Source: Dryobates pubescens (Eukaryota > Chordata > Aves > Piciformes > Picidae). Taken from it: 64,000 bases of DNA. Position numbers and translations under genes: made by a program. Each line of letters begins with the position of its first letter. Within the stretch, counting starts at the first letter, position 1. The stretch spans positions 1,674,001 through 1,738,000 of the forward strand of contig NC_071626.1 in assembly GCF_014839835.1 (NCBI RefSeq), in the 5' to 3' direction. The notes under the pieces were generated by a model that was not told the origin of the DNA, ran no database searches, and saw nothing but the letters and a program-made list of their open reading frames with translations. Shown one piece after another: positions 33,602-44,815 of this stretch.

Positions 33602-33608
33602 GCACACA
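33602..33608 (+). other. KERA: KERA exon 2, 5' UTR part and acceptor
   Basis: The acceptor TTCTCCCTTTCCAAG ends at 33601, leaving only seven untranslated bases (GCACACA) before the start codon at 33609. Confidence 0.9.
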
Positions 33609-34494
33609 ATGGCCCTAAAAGTCTGTACAAGCCTTTTGCTCTTATTCTTGGTCGGTTCTGTGTGGACCCGAACTGTGAGACAAGTCTATGATGAGCTGGA
33701 TCCTGAGCACTGGTCTCACTACACCTCTGAGTGTCCCCGAGAGTGCTTTTGTCCTCCTAGTTTCCCCAATGCCTTATACTGTGACAACAAAGGACTTAAG
33801 GAAATACCTCCAATCCCAGCAAGAATTTGGTACCTTTATCTTCAAAACAATCTAATTGAAACCCTTTCAGAGAAGCCTTTTGTGAATGCCACTCATCTGA
33901 GATGGATAAATCTGAACAAGAATAAGATCACCAACGGTGGGATTGAGAGTGGTGCGCTGAGCAAGCTGAAAAGGCTGCTTTACTTATTCCTTGAAGATAA
34001 TGAATTGGAAGAGGTACCTGCCCCACTACCAGTGGGCCTGGAGCAGCTAAGGCTGGCTAGAAACAAAATCTCCAGAATCCCAGAAGGAGTCTTCAGCAGC
34101 TTGGAGAACCTCACCATGTTAGATCTGCACCAGAACAGCTTGTTGGACAGCGCTCTGCAAAGCGACACCTTCCAAGGACTCAACAATCTGATGCAACTCA
34201 ACATAGCAAAGAATTCCCTCAAGAAAATGCCTCTGAGCATCCCAGCAAACACGCTGCAGCTGTTTCTGGACAACAACTCCATCGAAGTGATACCAGAGAA
34301 CTACTTCAGCACCATACCCAAAGTGACTTTCCTGCGGCTGAACTACAACAAATTGTCTGACGATGGCATTCCCCCAAGTGGGTTTAACGTTTCATCTATT
34401 CTAGACCTACAGCTGTCTCACAACCAGCTCACCAAAATTCCACCCATCAACGCTCATCTTGAGCACCTTCACCTTGATCACAACAAAATCAAAA
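33609..34494 (+). CDS. KERA: Keratocan, coding exon 2 (residues 1-295)
   Basis: Keratocan is a class II SLRP, a keratan sulfate proteoglycan mainly of corneal stroma; with lumican it keeps collagen fibrils narrow and evenly spaced, and human loss causes cornea plana. The signal peptide covers about residues 1-20 (hydrophobic LLLLFLVGSVW). C42, C46, C48 and C58 give C-x3-C-x-C-x9-C. Leucine-rich repeats run from about residue 70 (WYLYLQNNLIETL) to the exon end. Sequons at N93, N167, N222 and N260 sit at the same numbers I recall for human keratocan, which supports both start and frame. The exon ends in phase 1 at donor GTAAGT (34495). The frame is intact. It lies 13.6 kb downstream of LUM on the same strand. 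Confidence 0.97.
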
Positions 34495-34843
34495 GTAAGT
34501 GGGTGCTGTCAATGTGGATTCCTACCAAGATATAATGATTTATTTCATTGTCTATTTATCTCCCCCCAAACCCCCAAAAATTCTCTTTGCAATAGAGTGA
34601 AAACATGCTGGAGATTATAGGGAGGTGAGCCAGAAGGCCTCCCACAGGCCAGTTTTTAAGTCAGGTTTAATATATGACAAGCTAATATGTGCATGGGAGG
34701 GACACCACATGTGAAATATCTTCCCATGCAAACAGAAAACAAAACCAAACCACTTTGGAAGCAGTTATGAAATGTGAGTGGACTGAGGAGAATTTTGTGC
34801 ATTCACATTGTGCTAGATACATGCCAGGAACCATTTCTATTTT

Positions 34844-34867
34844 GGGGGGGGTGGGGGGTGGTGGTGG
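34844..34867 (+). repeat. G-rich run with G-quadruplex potential
   Basis: Runs of eight and six G separated by single T, then GGTGGTGG, on the transcribed (+) sense of KERA intron 2, about 350 bp after the exon 2 donor. Confidence 0.6.
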
Positions 34868-34947
34868 AACAAATTAAGTTTCCCACAGAAAGGGTAGGAG
34901 GAAATAAGCAAGAAACTCCAATAACAAGCTGTATGCAACAAGCTGGG

Positions 34948-35003
34948 ATCACAGAATCACAGAATGCTGAGGGTTGGAAGGGACCTCTGGAGATCATGGA
35001 GAT
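34948..35003 (-). mobile_element. CR1 LINE, 3'-terminal scrap
   Basis: ATCACAGAATCACAGAATGC, then GGGTTGGAAGGGACCTCTGG. It is truncated after about 55 bp. Confidence 0.87.
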
Positions 35004-35273
35004 ATTCAGCCCACATCTGTATGATTTGGATTCTCATAACCCCCTGAGCAATTTAAGGACTAAACTCAGAGAACTGCTCTCCACTCAGTCCTTCTATCTC
35101 TCTGCCCAACTAATTTATCTAAGGAGGAGCTTTGGATGAGGCAGGCTTAAAATAGACTAAAATGTTGTCTGTACTCAGCACAGTCTAGTTCAAATATGAC
35201 TCATTAGAATTGTGAATATTTAACATTTCAGGCTTTGAATATCCTCCCCAACTTTGGTTTGCTGGGCTCAAAA

Positions 35274-35455
35274 TCATAGAATCACAGAACCATAGAATCA
35301 CAGAACCATAGAATCACAGAATCATAGAATGATAGAAGCATAGAATCATACAATTGTCTGTGTTGGCAAAACCCTCTAAGATCATTGAGTACAACCAGCA
35401 ACCCAACACTACCGTGGCCATCAAATCATGTCCCCAAGTGCAATGGTGCCACTTG
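35274..35455 (-). mobile_element. CR1 LINE, 3' end, type A, with octamer tail
   Basis: Tail complement at 35274-35350 (CATAGAATCACAGAAC repeats), then GTGTTGGCAAAACCCTC and CCAACACTACCGTGGCC. Confidence 0.9.
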
Positions 35456-35461
35456 GGTTTG

Positions 35462-35545
35462 ATCATAGAATCAACTAGGTGGAAAAGACCTCAGAGATCA
35501 TCAAGTCCAAACTATTACCTAATACCTAACAAATCTCCTCATGGA
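35462..35545 (-). mobile_element. CR1 LINE, 3'-terminal piece, type B
   Basis: ATCATAGAATCAACTAGGTG, AAAGACCTCAGAGATCATC and ATTACCTAATACCTAAC. It abuts the preceding type A copy in the same orientation. Confidence 0.9.
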
Positions 35546-36312
35546 CTTTACAATACCTAAGATTTGCCCTTCTAAGACTTAGCTCCTCCAATGTCTTCTA
35601 ACATTTTCCACTTTACATAAATGAGAGAAAACTTTGCAGCCAAGGCAAGAGAAGCCGTTTGTTATGTCATAGTTGTGCTTCTAGCACTGCTTCCAGACTC
35701 ATCCAGGTGTAACATGGATGTGGTGGTTAGGGACACTGGGTGAAGTATCTGCTCAGCAGTCCTCAAATCCTTTGTTTCATGCCAAAAGCCAACATTAAAG
35801 TCAGGGCTTTCCATTCATCTCTGCACAGAAGGTAACCAAATCTCTACATTTGCCTTGCTGTCAGAATGATTTAGTTAAATAAATGACTCCTTACTCTTGT
35901 GTTGTGTTCACAGATCCACTAATAATAATGCTTTGTTTGGCCTCTGAGCGAATCAAGGACATAGCAAAGGAAGATGCTTATTAATAATTTAGGTTAATTG
36001 ACTGCCTTTGGCACAACAAGTATATGAAAACTTGTAAGGAAACCTCAATTTGTTAGAGCTGGCTCCTATTTAAGTGGCTTAGGAGAAGTCTAACAGTTAA
36101 TTAGAGTGAGGTGTTGCTATTGAACAGATTTCATTGCCCCCTGGTTAGAAAGGGATTTATTTGCATTGCTTCCCTGCAGGGCCTCAGGTGAAGGCTTTAT
36201 CTCTTGTCCTTTTAAGTGGACACTATGTTGGAATGCAACCTATCCAGTTTAAGAAGGGTTTTGTGTGTAGGTAGTACTTAAAGAGCTGTCAAAATTTGTT
36301 ATGTTATAGTCA

Positions 36313-36603
36313 TTCTCCTTCTCTTCTCTTCTCTTCTCTTCTCTTCTCTTCTCTTCTCTTCTCTTCTCTTCTCTTCTCTTCTCTTCTCTTCTCTCCTCTT
36401 CTCTCCTCTTCTCTCCTCTTCTCTCCTCTTCTCTTCTCTTCTCTTCTCTTCTCTTCTCTTCTCTTCTCTTCTCTTCTCTTCTCTTCTCTTCTCTTCTCTT
36501 CTCTTCTCTTCTCTTCTCTTCTCTTCCCTTCTCTTCCCTTCTCTTCTCTTCCCTTCTCTTCCCTTCTCTTCTCTTTTCTCTTCTCTTCTCTTCTCTTCTC
36601 CCT
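36313..36603 (+). repeat. (CTTCT)n microsatellite, 291-bp pure pyrimidine tract
   Basis: Almost perfect TTCTC pentamers with CTCCT and CCCTT variants; no purine occurs from 36313 to 36603. As a long polypurine/polypyrimidine mirror-like tract it could adopt a triplex (H-DNA) form. It lies in KERA intron 2. Confidence 0.97.
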
Positions 36604-37344
36604 AAATAATATGTTGATATATTCTTATTAATTAATTCATATTCATAAGACTACAAGAATATAAGGTTATAAGAAGGACACAATAATTTAAGAAAATGAT
36701 ATAAATGATATATATATTATATATATATTCTTTTGAATTGTATGATTTCCTTTAAGAAGGTTAAACCCAGGAAAATTGAACCTTAAGTGCATGTGCAGGC
36801 TGAAGTCCTCACTTCCAATGACAGGAGCTTCAATCACAGGGGTTTTTCCAAGAGCTTTATGTCTTAACCACTATTCAAAGTCCATGACTGATTTAAGCAC
36901 AACTGAAATTAATGAATTATTTATTTTTTAATGTTTAATGTCTACCTATAAAGAAGTCCAAACCAAAGCTGACATGTTAAATAAAACTAAGGTATCATGT
37001 AAGGAACGTTCTACTACACAGCATAATTGTGGCTGAGGTTATGGATGGTGACATCAGTCCCTGCTCTGATGGGATCTCAAAGGGCCCTTAGGTTCACAAC
37101 CAAGGAATGTAATTCCATCAGGCAGGAGTAATAAGATGTGGCATTCATTGTGCAGATTGGTTTTGGCTTCTTAAACTCAGGCACAGTTGATGATCAGTGA
37201 CTGCTTGAAGAGAACCACTGTCAAAGATTTGAAAGCAAAGTAATTGTAGAAGCCTCTTTCAAATTTCTCCACAAAAGAGTCCTCCTGAAAGTTTACCTTT
37301 GTGTGTGGAGTACTTCTGAGATGGCCCTGCTCATCCTGCCAATC

Positions 37345-37495
37345 CACAGAATGACTTGAGCTGGAAGGGACCTTACATTCATCTAGTTTCAATCTCCCTG
37401 CAAGGGGCAGGAACACCTCCCACTCGCCCAGGTTGCTCAAGGTCTCCTTCAGCTCTGGTCTCCAGAGGTCCCTTCCAACCCCTACCAGTCTGAGA
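37345..37495 (-). mobile_element. CR1 LINE pieces, antisense then sense
   Basis: An antisense type C piece (CCACAGAATGACTTGAGCTG, CAGGAACACCTCCCACTCGC) to about 37460 is followed by a short sense end (AGAGGTCCCTTCCAACCCCT, 37456-37495). Confidence 0.83.
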
Positions 37496-38526
37496 TGCAA
37501 TGAATTTCTCAGTGTTTCCAAACCACGAGATCTGCTGGAAAAGGACCAGGATTTTCTGCAGGTTTTTAGCAGTCATAAAGTCCATCAGGCAGTAATGAGA
37601 AACTCTTCTGCAGCTTTGCCCTATGGGCCCAGCCTCTCATTTTTCAGTATGACACCACTTAACCACTTTGCCTGCTGACAACAGGTGGAATTTGAATCAA
37701 ACATCCTAGATGTAGTTTGGGTTAGTCTTAAAGACCACCTACACAGCTTGTGGGAAGAGATACACAACTGCAGAGGGAAAACCATCCCATCCTAAGGAGC
37801 TGTGAATCACCTTGCAGAAATGTTCATCTCTCTCCAGAGTTTACAAACAGTGTCTGCAGGGTCTGCTTGCACTGGCACTTGCTCTCTTTGTGGATCAGTT
37901 TAGGTACGTGAGTTGCAACTACGTAGATGTGGATTGTCCTACTGCTCTTGCTAAAGCATCGTATCCATGAATAGGATTGCAACAGAAAGAGGAGGGAGAA
38001 AGGTTTTGACTCCTCCGGCAGTTTGGTTAAGATTTGCTGTTCATGGGAACAGAGCAGTGAAAAACAAACCCAGACCACTTCATACCACACATCATCAGGA
38101 AATAACTTCTTCCTAGGTGGCCTGTGGTTAGATAACTGCTGCCTAACTGCTGCCTCACTCTGAAGTTGGAGTCATTAACCCAGGGAAAAGTGGTGTCCTG
38201 GGATAATTCCCAGGGCAGGGACTACAGAGATTCAGAACACACCTGAAGCCATCTTGTCCCCAAAGGACAGCAGTGCTGGCCCAAAAAGGCAAAATATTTT
38301 CTGCCACATAGTGCTGCTTCCCTTGTAAAACTTTTAAGAACTCTGAAGCTTCCTGTCCCAGAGCTTCCCACATAAAAATAAGTTGCAGCTTGTTTCTCCC
38401 AAGGATACCAAGCACTCTGCAGTAGCAATGGAAACCTCCTTGATCTGTTTTCTAGATGATTTTTTTTGTTTTTCTTCATGAACCTTTCCCACAGGAACTA
38501 CCTAACCTGTTGATCTGCCCTTGCAG

Positions 38527-38699
38527 GTGTCAATGGGACTCAGATATGCCCAGTCTCAATTGCCCTAGCAGAAGACTATGGGTTTCATGGCAACAGTCCT
38601 CGCCTTCGATACCTTCGCCTGGATGGAAATGAAATTCAACCTCCCATCCCTCTGGACATCATGGTCTGTTTCAGATTACTCCAAGCTGTTATCATCTAA
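38527..38699 (+). CDS. KERA: Keratocan, coding exon 3 (residues 296-352, stop)
   Basis: Joined in phase 1 it completes S296 and continues VNGTQICPVSIALAEDYGFH, RLRYLRLDGNEIQPPIPLD and CFRLLQAVII before TAA (38697-38699). C303 and C343 make the C-terminal loop, and N298 is a conserved sequon. The total length of 352 equals human keratocan. The middle (VSIALAEDYGFHGNS) is the least conserved part. Acceptor TGCCCTTGCAG ends at 38526. Confidence 0.97.
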
Positions 38700-39209
38700 A
38701 GATCTTGCAGTGTCACCCTTGCTGTTGAGGGTGCTAAGACACAAGTTTTGCTGGACTGAAACTTGTTCTAACTCCTAAACCAAGAAGTAAAAGCTTCACT
38801 TGATTTTTTTTTTCCCCCCTCTCTTTTTTCCTTTGCTTACATCTTTCCTGCAGCTGAAGAGATCATTCTTCTTTCAGAGAAGGTTTTGGATGGACAGGAA
38901 ACATTTGCTTAACACTCCACCCAAGGATTCCTAACACAAATTTATGTGTGTAAGATTCCCAAATATTCTGAAGCAGGTCCTTGTCTACTTCATCTTGCTT
39001 GTCAAATGTCTATCCTGTTAACATCATTGCTTCAGACAGATCATATGTCCTTATCTTGTTGCATTGTAACTAACATAAACAATTCTGGGTGCACTTAGTT
39101 AAATATATATGCTAGAAAAATCCTGAGTTGCATGAGTGCTAGTTAGTAGAACTGCTGCTGCCCCTTCAAGACAGCAACTAATGGTGAGCGACCACTCAAC
39201 AGGGAAATA

Positions 39210-39676
39210 AGATTCCCAGAGGGTTGGGAGGGAAAAGGCCCTCAAAGGTCATCTTGACCAACCCCCCAGAAGTCAGCAGAGACATCTCCAGCTAGATCAG
39301 GCTGCCCAGGGCCACATGGAGTCTGATCTTGAATGTCTCCAGGGATGGGGACTTAACCACATCTCTGGGCGACCACTCTCATTGTGCAGAACTTCCTCCT
39401 GATGTCCAACCTAAATCTCCCCTGCTCTAGCTTCAAACCCTTGCCCCTCCTCCTATCACTCCAAGATCTTCTAAACAGCCACTTCTCAGCCTTCCTCTAG
39501 GTCCCCTTCACATACTGAAATGCAGTTCTGGGGTCTCCCTAAAGCCTTGTCTTCTCCAGGCTGAACAGCCCCAGCTGTCTCAGCCTGGGAGGTGTCCCTG
39601 CCCATTGAAGGGGGATTTGAACCAGATGATCTACAAGGTCCCTTCCAACCCAAACCATTCTATGAATATATGAATC
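39210..39676 (-). mobile_element. CR1 LINE pair, antisense type F joined to sense type C end
   Basis: Antisense copy 39210-39587 (AGGGTTGGGAGGGAAAAGGC, CCCAGAAGTCAGCAGAGAC, ORF2 end to CAGCCTGG) is joined directly to a sense 3' end at 39588-39676 (GAGGTGTCCCTGCCCATTG, CCATTCTATGAATATATG). The two are 5'-to-5' with no gap. Confidence 0.9.
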
Positions 39677-40092
39677 TACAGAGAAACAAAACCCAGAAGA
39701 GCAAGGTTGCATATTTCACAGCCTAGGTACTTCACAAAAACTAGAATGCCTGATTAACAGAATGGTAATGAAGAGGAAACAAAGACATTAAGAGATGCAT
39801 CCTCTTCCAGACATTTCCCGACCTAGCCACAGTTTTTGCATAGGAATTGTATCAGTTAGAGATTTCAGCAAACCCAATCCACTCAGAGCAATGTTTGGCT
39901 GTATCTGCTGCCAGATGACAACTCTGGATTCGAGACAAGTCCAGCTAGTGAAGCACACACCAAGTTCCCAATTCACTCACCATGGAGGTATCAGTGGACC
40001 TCTCCTGATGAAATCTGGTTGGGTTGTGCCTATTTTTGCAAGCTAATACTGGCACTGCAATGAGCAAAGGGAATATTAATAGTAGTATAGTA

Positions 40093-40283
40093 TCAGTCAG
40101 GGTTGGAAGGGACCACAAGGATCATCTAGTTCCAATCCTACACTAGATCAGGCTGGCCAGAGCCTCATCCAGCCTGCTCTTAAACACCTCCAGGGACGGG
40201 CCCTCAACCATCTCCCTGGACAACCCATTCCAGGGCTTCACCACTCTCATGGTGGAGAACTTATTCCTTAACCTATTCCTTGG
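40093..40283 (-). mobile_element. CR1 LINE, 3' end
   Basis: Antisense: CAGTCAGGGTTGGAAGGGAC, CACTAGATCAGGCTGGCC and CTTAAACACCTCCAGGGACG. The tail is missing. Confidence 0.9.
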
Positions 40284-40939
40284 GAGAACATGATCATTTG
40301 ACTTCTGATAGCCAGCTCAAGAGACACTCTACATCAGCCACACTATTTTAGGCTGCTTCTGGTTGTAGGTAGAAGCAATTAGTTGCTCTTTGGTGGCTTT
40401 CACCTGCTTCTAACAGTTTAAGACCGGCCTCAGTAACAAACATTTATGGTATATATTTTTTCCTTTGCAGAAGCAGCATTTGCTTAAGAAGTAGGTTTTT
40501 TAAAGGGTTGAGAACTGCAATCTCTAACATTCAGACTCTTTGCCTCTGAAAAACCAAGCCTTATTCTGCTCCAGTGCATTTGTGGACATCAGCCAGCATA
40601 GAAGTAACCCATTCAGGAAATCCTAACACACACAAAAAAACCCAAACCCAACCATTTATCTTTTACAGCTCTTTGTTTTTTTGACTGAGAAACTCCTGCC
40701 CTTCTAGCAAAATATTTTCTTTACCTCTGTGCTCACCCTATATAAAAAACCCCAACATATTCTAAATGCTTGTACAATATGTATGCATGTTTATCTATGT
40801 CCTTTACTCACTAATGGCATCATAATTTATTTTGACTTGGAAAAAAAATAAGGATTATGTGACAACATTACTAATTAAATTATAACAATGATTTTGTGCT
40901 TGCACTTGGAAATGAATTTCTGCTTTAAACAAAGAGCAG

Positions 40940-41515
40940 CCCCAGAGTAGCTCTTGGGTTGAGAGTAGCTCTTGGATTTAGAGTAGCTCTGATGGAAGAG
41001 CCTTGGGGGTGTGGGTTGCTGAGCAGCTCCCCAGGAGCCAGCAGTGCCCTCCTGCAGCCCTCAGGCAGCTGTGTGCTGGGCTGCAGCCAGAGCAGGGTGG
41101 GCAGCAGGGCAGCAGAGGGGATTCTGCCCCTGGGCTCTGCTCTGCTCAGACCTCACCTCCAATCCTGCCTCCAGTTCTGGGGTCCCCAGCAGGAGAAGGA
41201 CACAGAGCTGCTGGAGAGAGTCCAGAGTGGGGCACAAAGATGATCCAAGGGCTGGAGCAGCTCTGCCCTGAGCACAGGCTGAGGGAGCTGGGGCTGTGCA
41301 GCCTGGAGAGGAGAAGGCTCCAGGGTGGTCAGGGACTGGCACAGGCTGCCCAGGGTGGTGGTGGCGTCCTCGTCCCCGGAGGTGTTCAATAAACCTGTGG
41401 CCAAGGCACTTGGGGACATGGTTTTATAGCCATGGTGGTGTTAGGTTGATGGTTGGACTCAACGATACAGAGCTTTTCCATCCCAAACTATCCTATCATT
41501 TTCTGATTCTGTGAT
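40940..41515 (+). mobile_element. CR1 LINE with ORF2 end, GC-rich, type A
   Basis: Sense copy of about 575 bp. It encodes LRELGLCSLERRRLQG of ORF2 and then the type A 3' UTR (GCCATGGTGGTGTTAGG). It is markedly more GC-rich than its surroundings and than the other copies. Confidence 0.92.
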
Positions 41516-42395
41516 AAGCAGAATGAAAAGCAGTTATGTTGTTGCAGTGAGCTTCAGAGGATAAATCAGCCTTGGCTGGGCTTTGAGCTGCTTTACTGCA
41601 CATCTACTTCTTTGCCAATATTCTTAAACATGCTGGAAAAGCTGGTGAATTTCCCCCTCCAATTACCACAGCAAGCTTAAAATGCATTATTATGTGGAAC
41701 TAAACAATGGAGGCTTCCAGCCACATTCAGTCCCTTCATTATGCCAGAAGGCTATGTAAGAAAATCTAAACCACAATTTTCCTTTCCCTATGAAGAGGGT
41801 CCCTGCAACAATGCAGAAATCGTTGCTGTGCTCAAAAGTTTGGGGTTAATTCTTCCCAACCCAAGATTGGCCTAAGACTCCCCACTGATATGTTCTTATG
41901 TTGATAAAAAACCTGCAGTCTCTTCCATGGCAAGAAGGGAGGACCAGGCCCCTCAGCTGTCCTGTCTAAATCCACAGCTGCCTTCATTCAGCCAACAGTT
42001 GCTTTACTTAGTTGTCAGAGCAGATCACAAACAGTTCTGAATGGAATACCTTGGCCAGAAACAAAGATGTTTGCAAACAGGAGGAGTTCAGAACCAAGCA
42101 GGTCACCTCCAGCTCTTTTCAGCTGTGGTCATTTGTTAAGCAAACCACAAGCACCTACTGCTCTGCCAGAAGTCCACATTATTTATTATTGTGAGCTGGT
42201 TTGAAATTCTGCTCTGTAACACAGATGTGCTCTCTCCTCAGCCTAGGGGACAGAGAGACAGTTGCTCTGGAAAGAAAAGCAAGAAAGTGAGAGGTTCAAG
42301 AGCTGAGAAAGTCTCAGATGTTTCTGCCACGACTGCCAGCTTGATTGGAGGCTGGGAACTGGGTTTCTCAGAAGACTCCATGGTTTTATAAGTGG

Positions 42396-42662
42396 GAGCA
42401 GCCCTGCAGAGAAGGACTTGGGGGTGCTGGTTGAGGAGTGCTTGGCATGAGCTGGCAACGTGTGCTGGGAGCTTAAAAAACCAACCATGTCCTGGGCTGC
42501 ATCAAAAGGTGTCCAGAAGGTCAAGGGAGCTGATTCTGCCCCTCTGCTTTAGTGAGACCCCAACTGCTTTGTTTGTGTAAGGACCAGACTTGGTAAAAAC
42601 AGATAATGACTGAAGCTGATGACCTTAGAGGTCTTTTCCAACTGAAACAGTTCTATGAACAC
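42396..42662 (+). mobile_element. CR1 LINE, patched 3' part
   Basis: The ORF2 region (GAAGGACTTGGGGGTGCTGG, TCCTGGGCTGCATCAAAAGG) jumps with a large internal deletion to the last part of the 3' UTR (GACCTTAGAGGTCTTTTCC, CAGTTCTATGAAC). Confidence 0.85.
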
Positions 42663-43213
42663 CTGAGACTGGCTGGGAGGACAGCAACAGCCAATAGTAA
42701 GTGCTTAGTATTTGTAATGCTGTCTGAAGCACTGTGATTAATACACAGTCCAACACTTGAGCCCTATCCAAACCCAGAGGAACTGTGCCAGTGGGAAAAC
42801 AACACCCAAAGAGCTTTCTTCAGATCATGCACTGCTGTATTCTGTGCACTCCTCCGTGCTGATGGGGAGTTGCCTTCCACAATGAGTTCCAGAAGGAGCG
42901 TGGTGATGTGCCACAGCTGTGAATTTCAGCAGAGATTTGTTAGAAGCCACAAGAAGAGGCAATGGCAGGTGGCAAATAAGCTCTGCAGGGCTCTCAGGCT
43001 TAGCTTTATCCTGTAACCCATATGCTCCTCTGTGTGCTCAGTTTAATCAGTGAGTGCTTGCAGGCGTTGGTTGATATAAGATCCATGGACTACTGATTTC
43101 CAGTGGCACACTAATTTAGTGAGTTGCTCAGAAGTGCTGTGGCCCCTTAAATACTTCCAGGTGCTGAAGCGTGGCTCAGATCTACTACAAGTTCAAAAGC
43201 AAAGTTTTAAATC

Positions 43214-43656
43214 TTCACAGAATCACAGAATGGCTCAGGTTGGAAGGGGCCTCAGAGATCATCTCCTCTAACCTCCCCACCATGGGCAGGGACACCTCTC
43301 AGCTAGACTCAGCTGCTCAAGGCTTCATCCAGCCTAGCCTTGAACATCCCCTGGCAGGAGGCATTCACAGCCTCCCGGGACAGCCTGTGTCAGAGCCTCA
43401 CCACCCTCCTACTGAAGAACTTCTTCCTCAGCTCCACTCTAACCCTGCTCTGCCTCAGCTTCAAACCATCCCCCCTTGGCCTGGCTCTAGACACCCTCAG
43501 GAAAAGTCCCTCTGCAGCCTTCCTGTAGGACCCCTTCAGCTATTGGAAGGCAGCTCTAAGGTCGCCCAAGATTCTTCTCCTCTCGAGGCTGAACAACCCC
43601 AGTTCCCTCAGCCTGTCCTCATAGCAGAGCTGCTCCAGCCTTGCTAGCCTCCACTA
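43214..43656 (-). mobile_element. CR1 LINE, 3' end, type G
   Basis: Antisense copy starting TCACAGAATCACAGAATGGC, with CACCTCTCAGCTAGACTCAG and the ORF2 end to GCAGAGCTGCTCCAGCC. It is the better preserved of the two type G copies. Confidence 0.93.
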
Positions 43657-44324
43657 AACATCATGCAATGAAAAAGTCCTCTTTTTATTTTTCCTAGGAA
43701 TAGCAGAAAGAAAAGAGTGCCTGTGCTGAAGGAGAAAAGCCAGCATTGAATGGTTGTAAGAAACAATGCTTAAAGAAGTTCTGACTAGAGTCCCAACATT
43801 GGCTGATTGTAAAATCTTTGACATTTTCCTTGGTTGAAAATGGGATGGGGTTTGTAAACTCATCTTTTTGTTTTTCATGAGAGGCAGAAAACCAAACACT
43901 TCCTCTTGACCAAGATGGACCAAACTCAAACTCAAGTTCAGGTTGGAGAGTGTCAGAATTCCAGAGCAGGAATTTTGTCACTGGGGAGTAGGTTACTTTG
44001 CTTGAGAAGCATTTTTCAGGATTCCTTATTTATTATTTTGGGTTAGCTTTGTTTTGTTTTGCTTTGTTTTGTTTGTAATGGCAGATAAAGGTCTGATCCT
44101 ACATCCTTTGGGGCTGCAGGAATCCAAGAGTGAATCTCTCCTTACGTGGACAGATAGGGATGGGGTGGTCCCCCAAGGATTCTGCTCAGCACGTCCACAG
44201 TAAGACCAGCAGCACTGTTTTGGAATGGTTGTGACAGCAACAGCAACAAAATTCAGCTGCTCTCTCACTCTGCACTATGAAGTCAGTGAAGGAGTCCTTT
44301 CCTGCCAGTGAGGGTGACCATATG

Positions 44325-44615
44325 GACTCAGTTGCACCCTGGGATAGGACAAGGGGCAAACTACAGCACAGGAGGTTCCACCTCAACAGGAGGAGGAACT
44401 TCTTCACTGTGAGGGTCCCAGAGCACTGGAGCAGGCTGTCCAGAGAGGTTGTGGAGTCTCCTTCTCTGGAGACTTGCAAGCCCCATCTGGATGTGTTCCT
44501 GTGTGACCTGTGCTGGATTCTATGCTCCTGCTCTGGCAGGGAGGGTTGAACTTGATGTTCTCCAGAGGTCCCTTCCAACCTCTAACATCCTGTGAGCCTC
44601 TAATCCTGTGATCCT
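44325..44615 (+). mobile_element. CR1 LINE, 3' end, type D
   Basis: Sense copy. A frame across 44277-44549 encodes FHLNRRRNFFTVRVPEHWSR and [19 protein letters not shown] of ORF2. The 3' UTR has TGCTCTGGCAGGGAGGGTTG and the tail is decayed. Confidence 0.93.
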
Positions 44616-44697
44616 ATTAAGAAACATTAAGTCAAAAGAAAGGAAACTGTGTGAATTTCCCCAGGTTCTTTTCTACTCTAACAATATCCAGAGCAGT

Positions 44698-44815
44698 ACA
44701 AGACAAGACAAAACAAAACAGAGCAAAGCAAAACAAAGCAAAGTAAAGCAAACTAAAGCAAAGCAAAGCAAAGCAAAGCAAACCAAAGCAAAGCAAAGCA
44801 AAGCAAACCAAACTA
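44698..44815 (+). repeat. (AAAGC)n microsatellite
   Basis: About 118 bp of CAAAG/AAAGC pentamers with AAACA, AAGTA and AACCA variants. The lysine/serine-rich frame across it is an artefact. Confidence 0.92.

Larger units (their letters stand above)
34495..38526 (+). other. KERA: KERA intron 2
   Basis: GTAAGT at 34495 to TGCCCTTGCAG at 38526. Besides four CR1 pieces it contains a G-rich run (34844-34867) and a 291-bp uninterrupted pyrimidine tract (36313-36603). The remaining stretches (35546-36312, 36604-37344 and 37496-38526) show nothing recognised. Confidence 0.93.

Noticed and set aside
36296-36631. S/L/F-rich open frame over the CTTCT tract as a protein
   Set aside because: It is a translation of a microsatellite in KERA intron 2.
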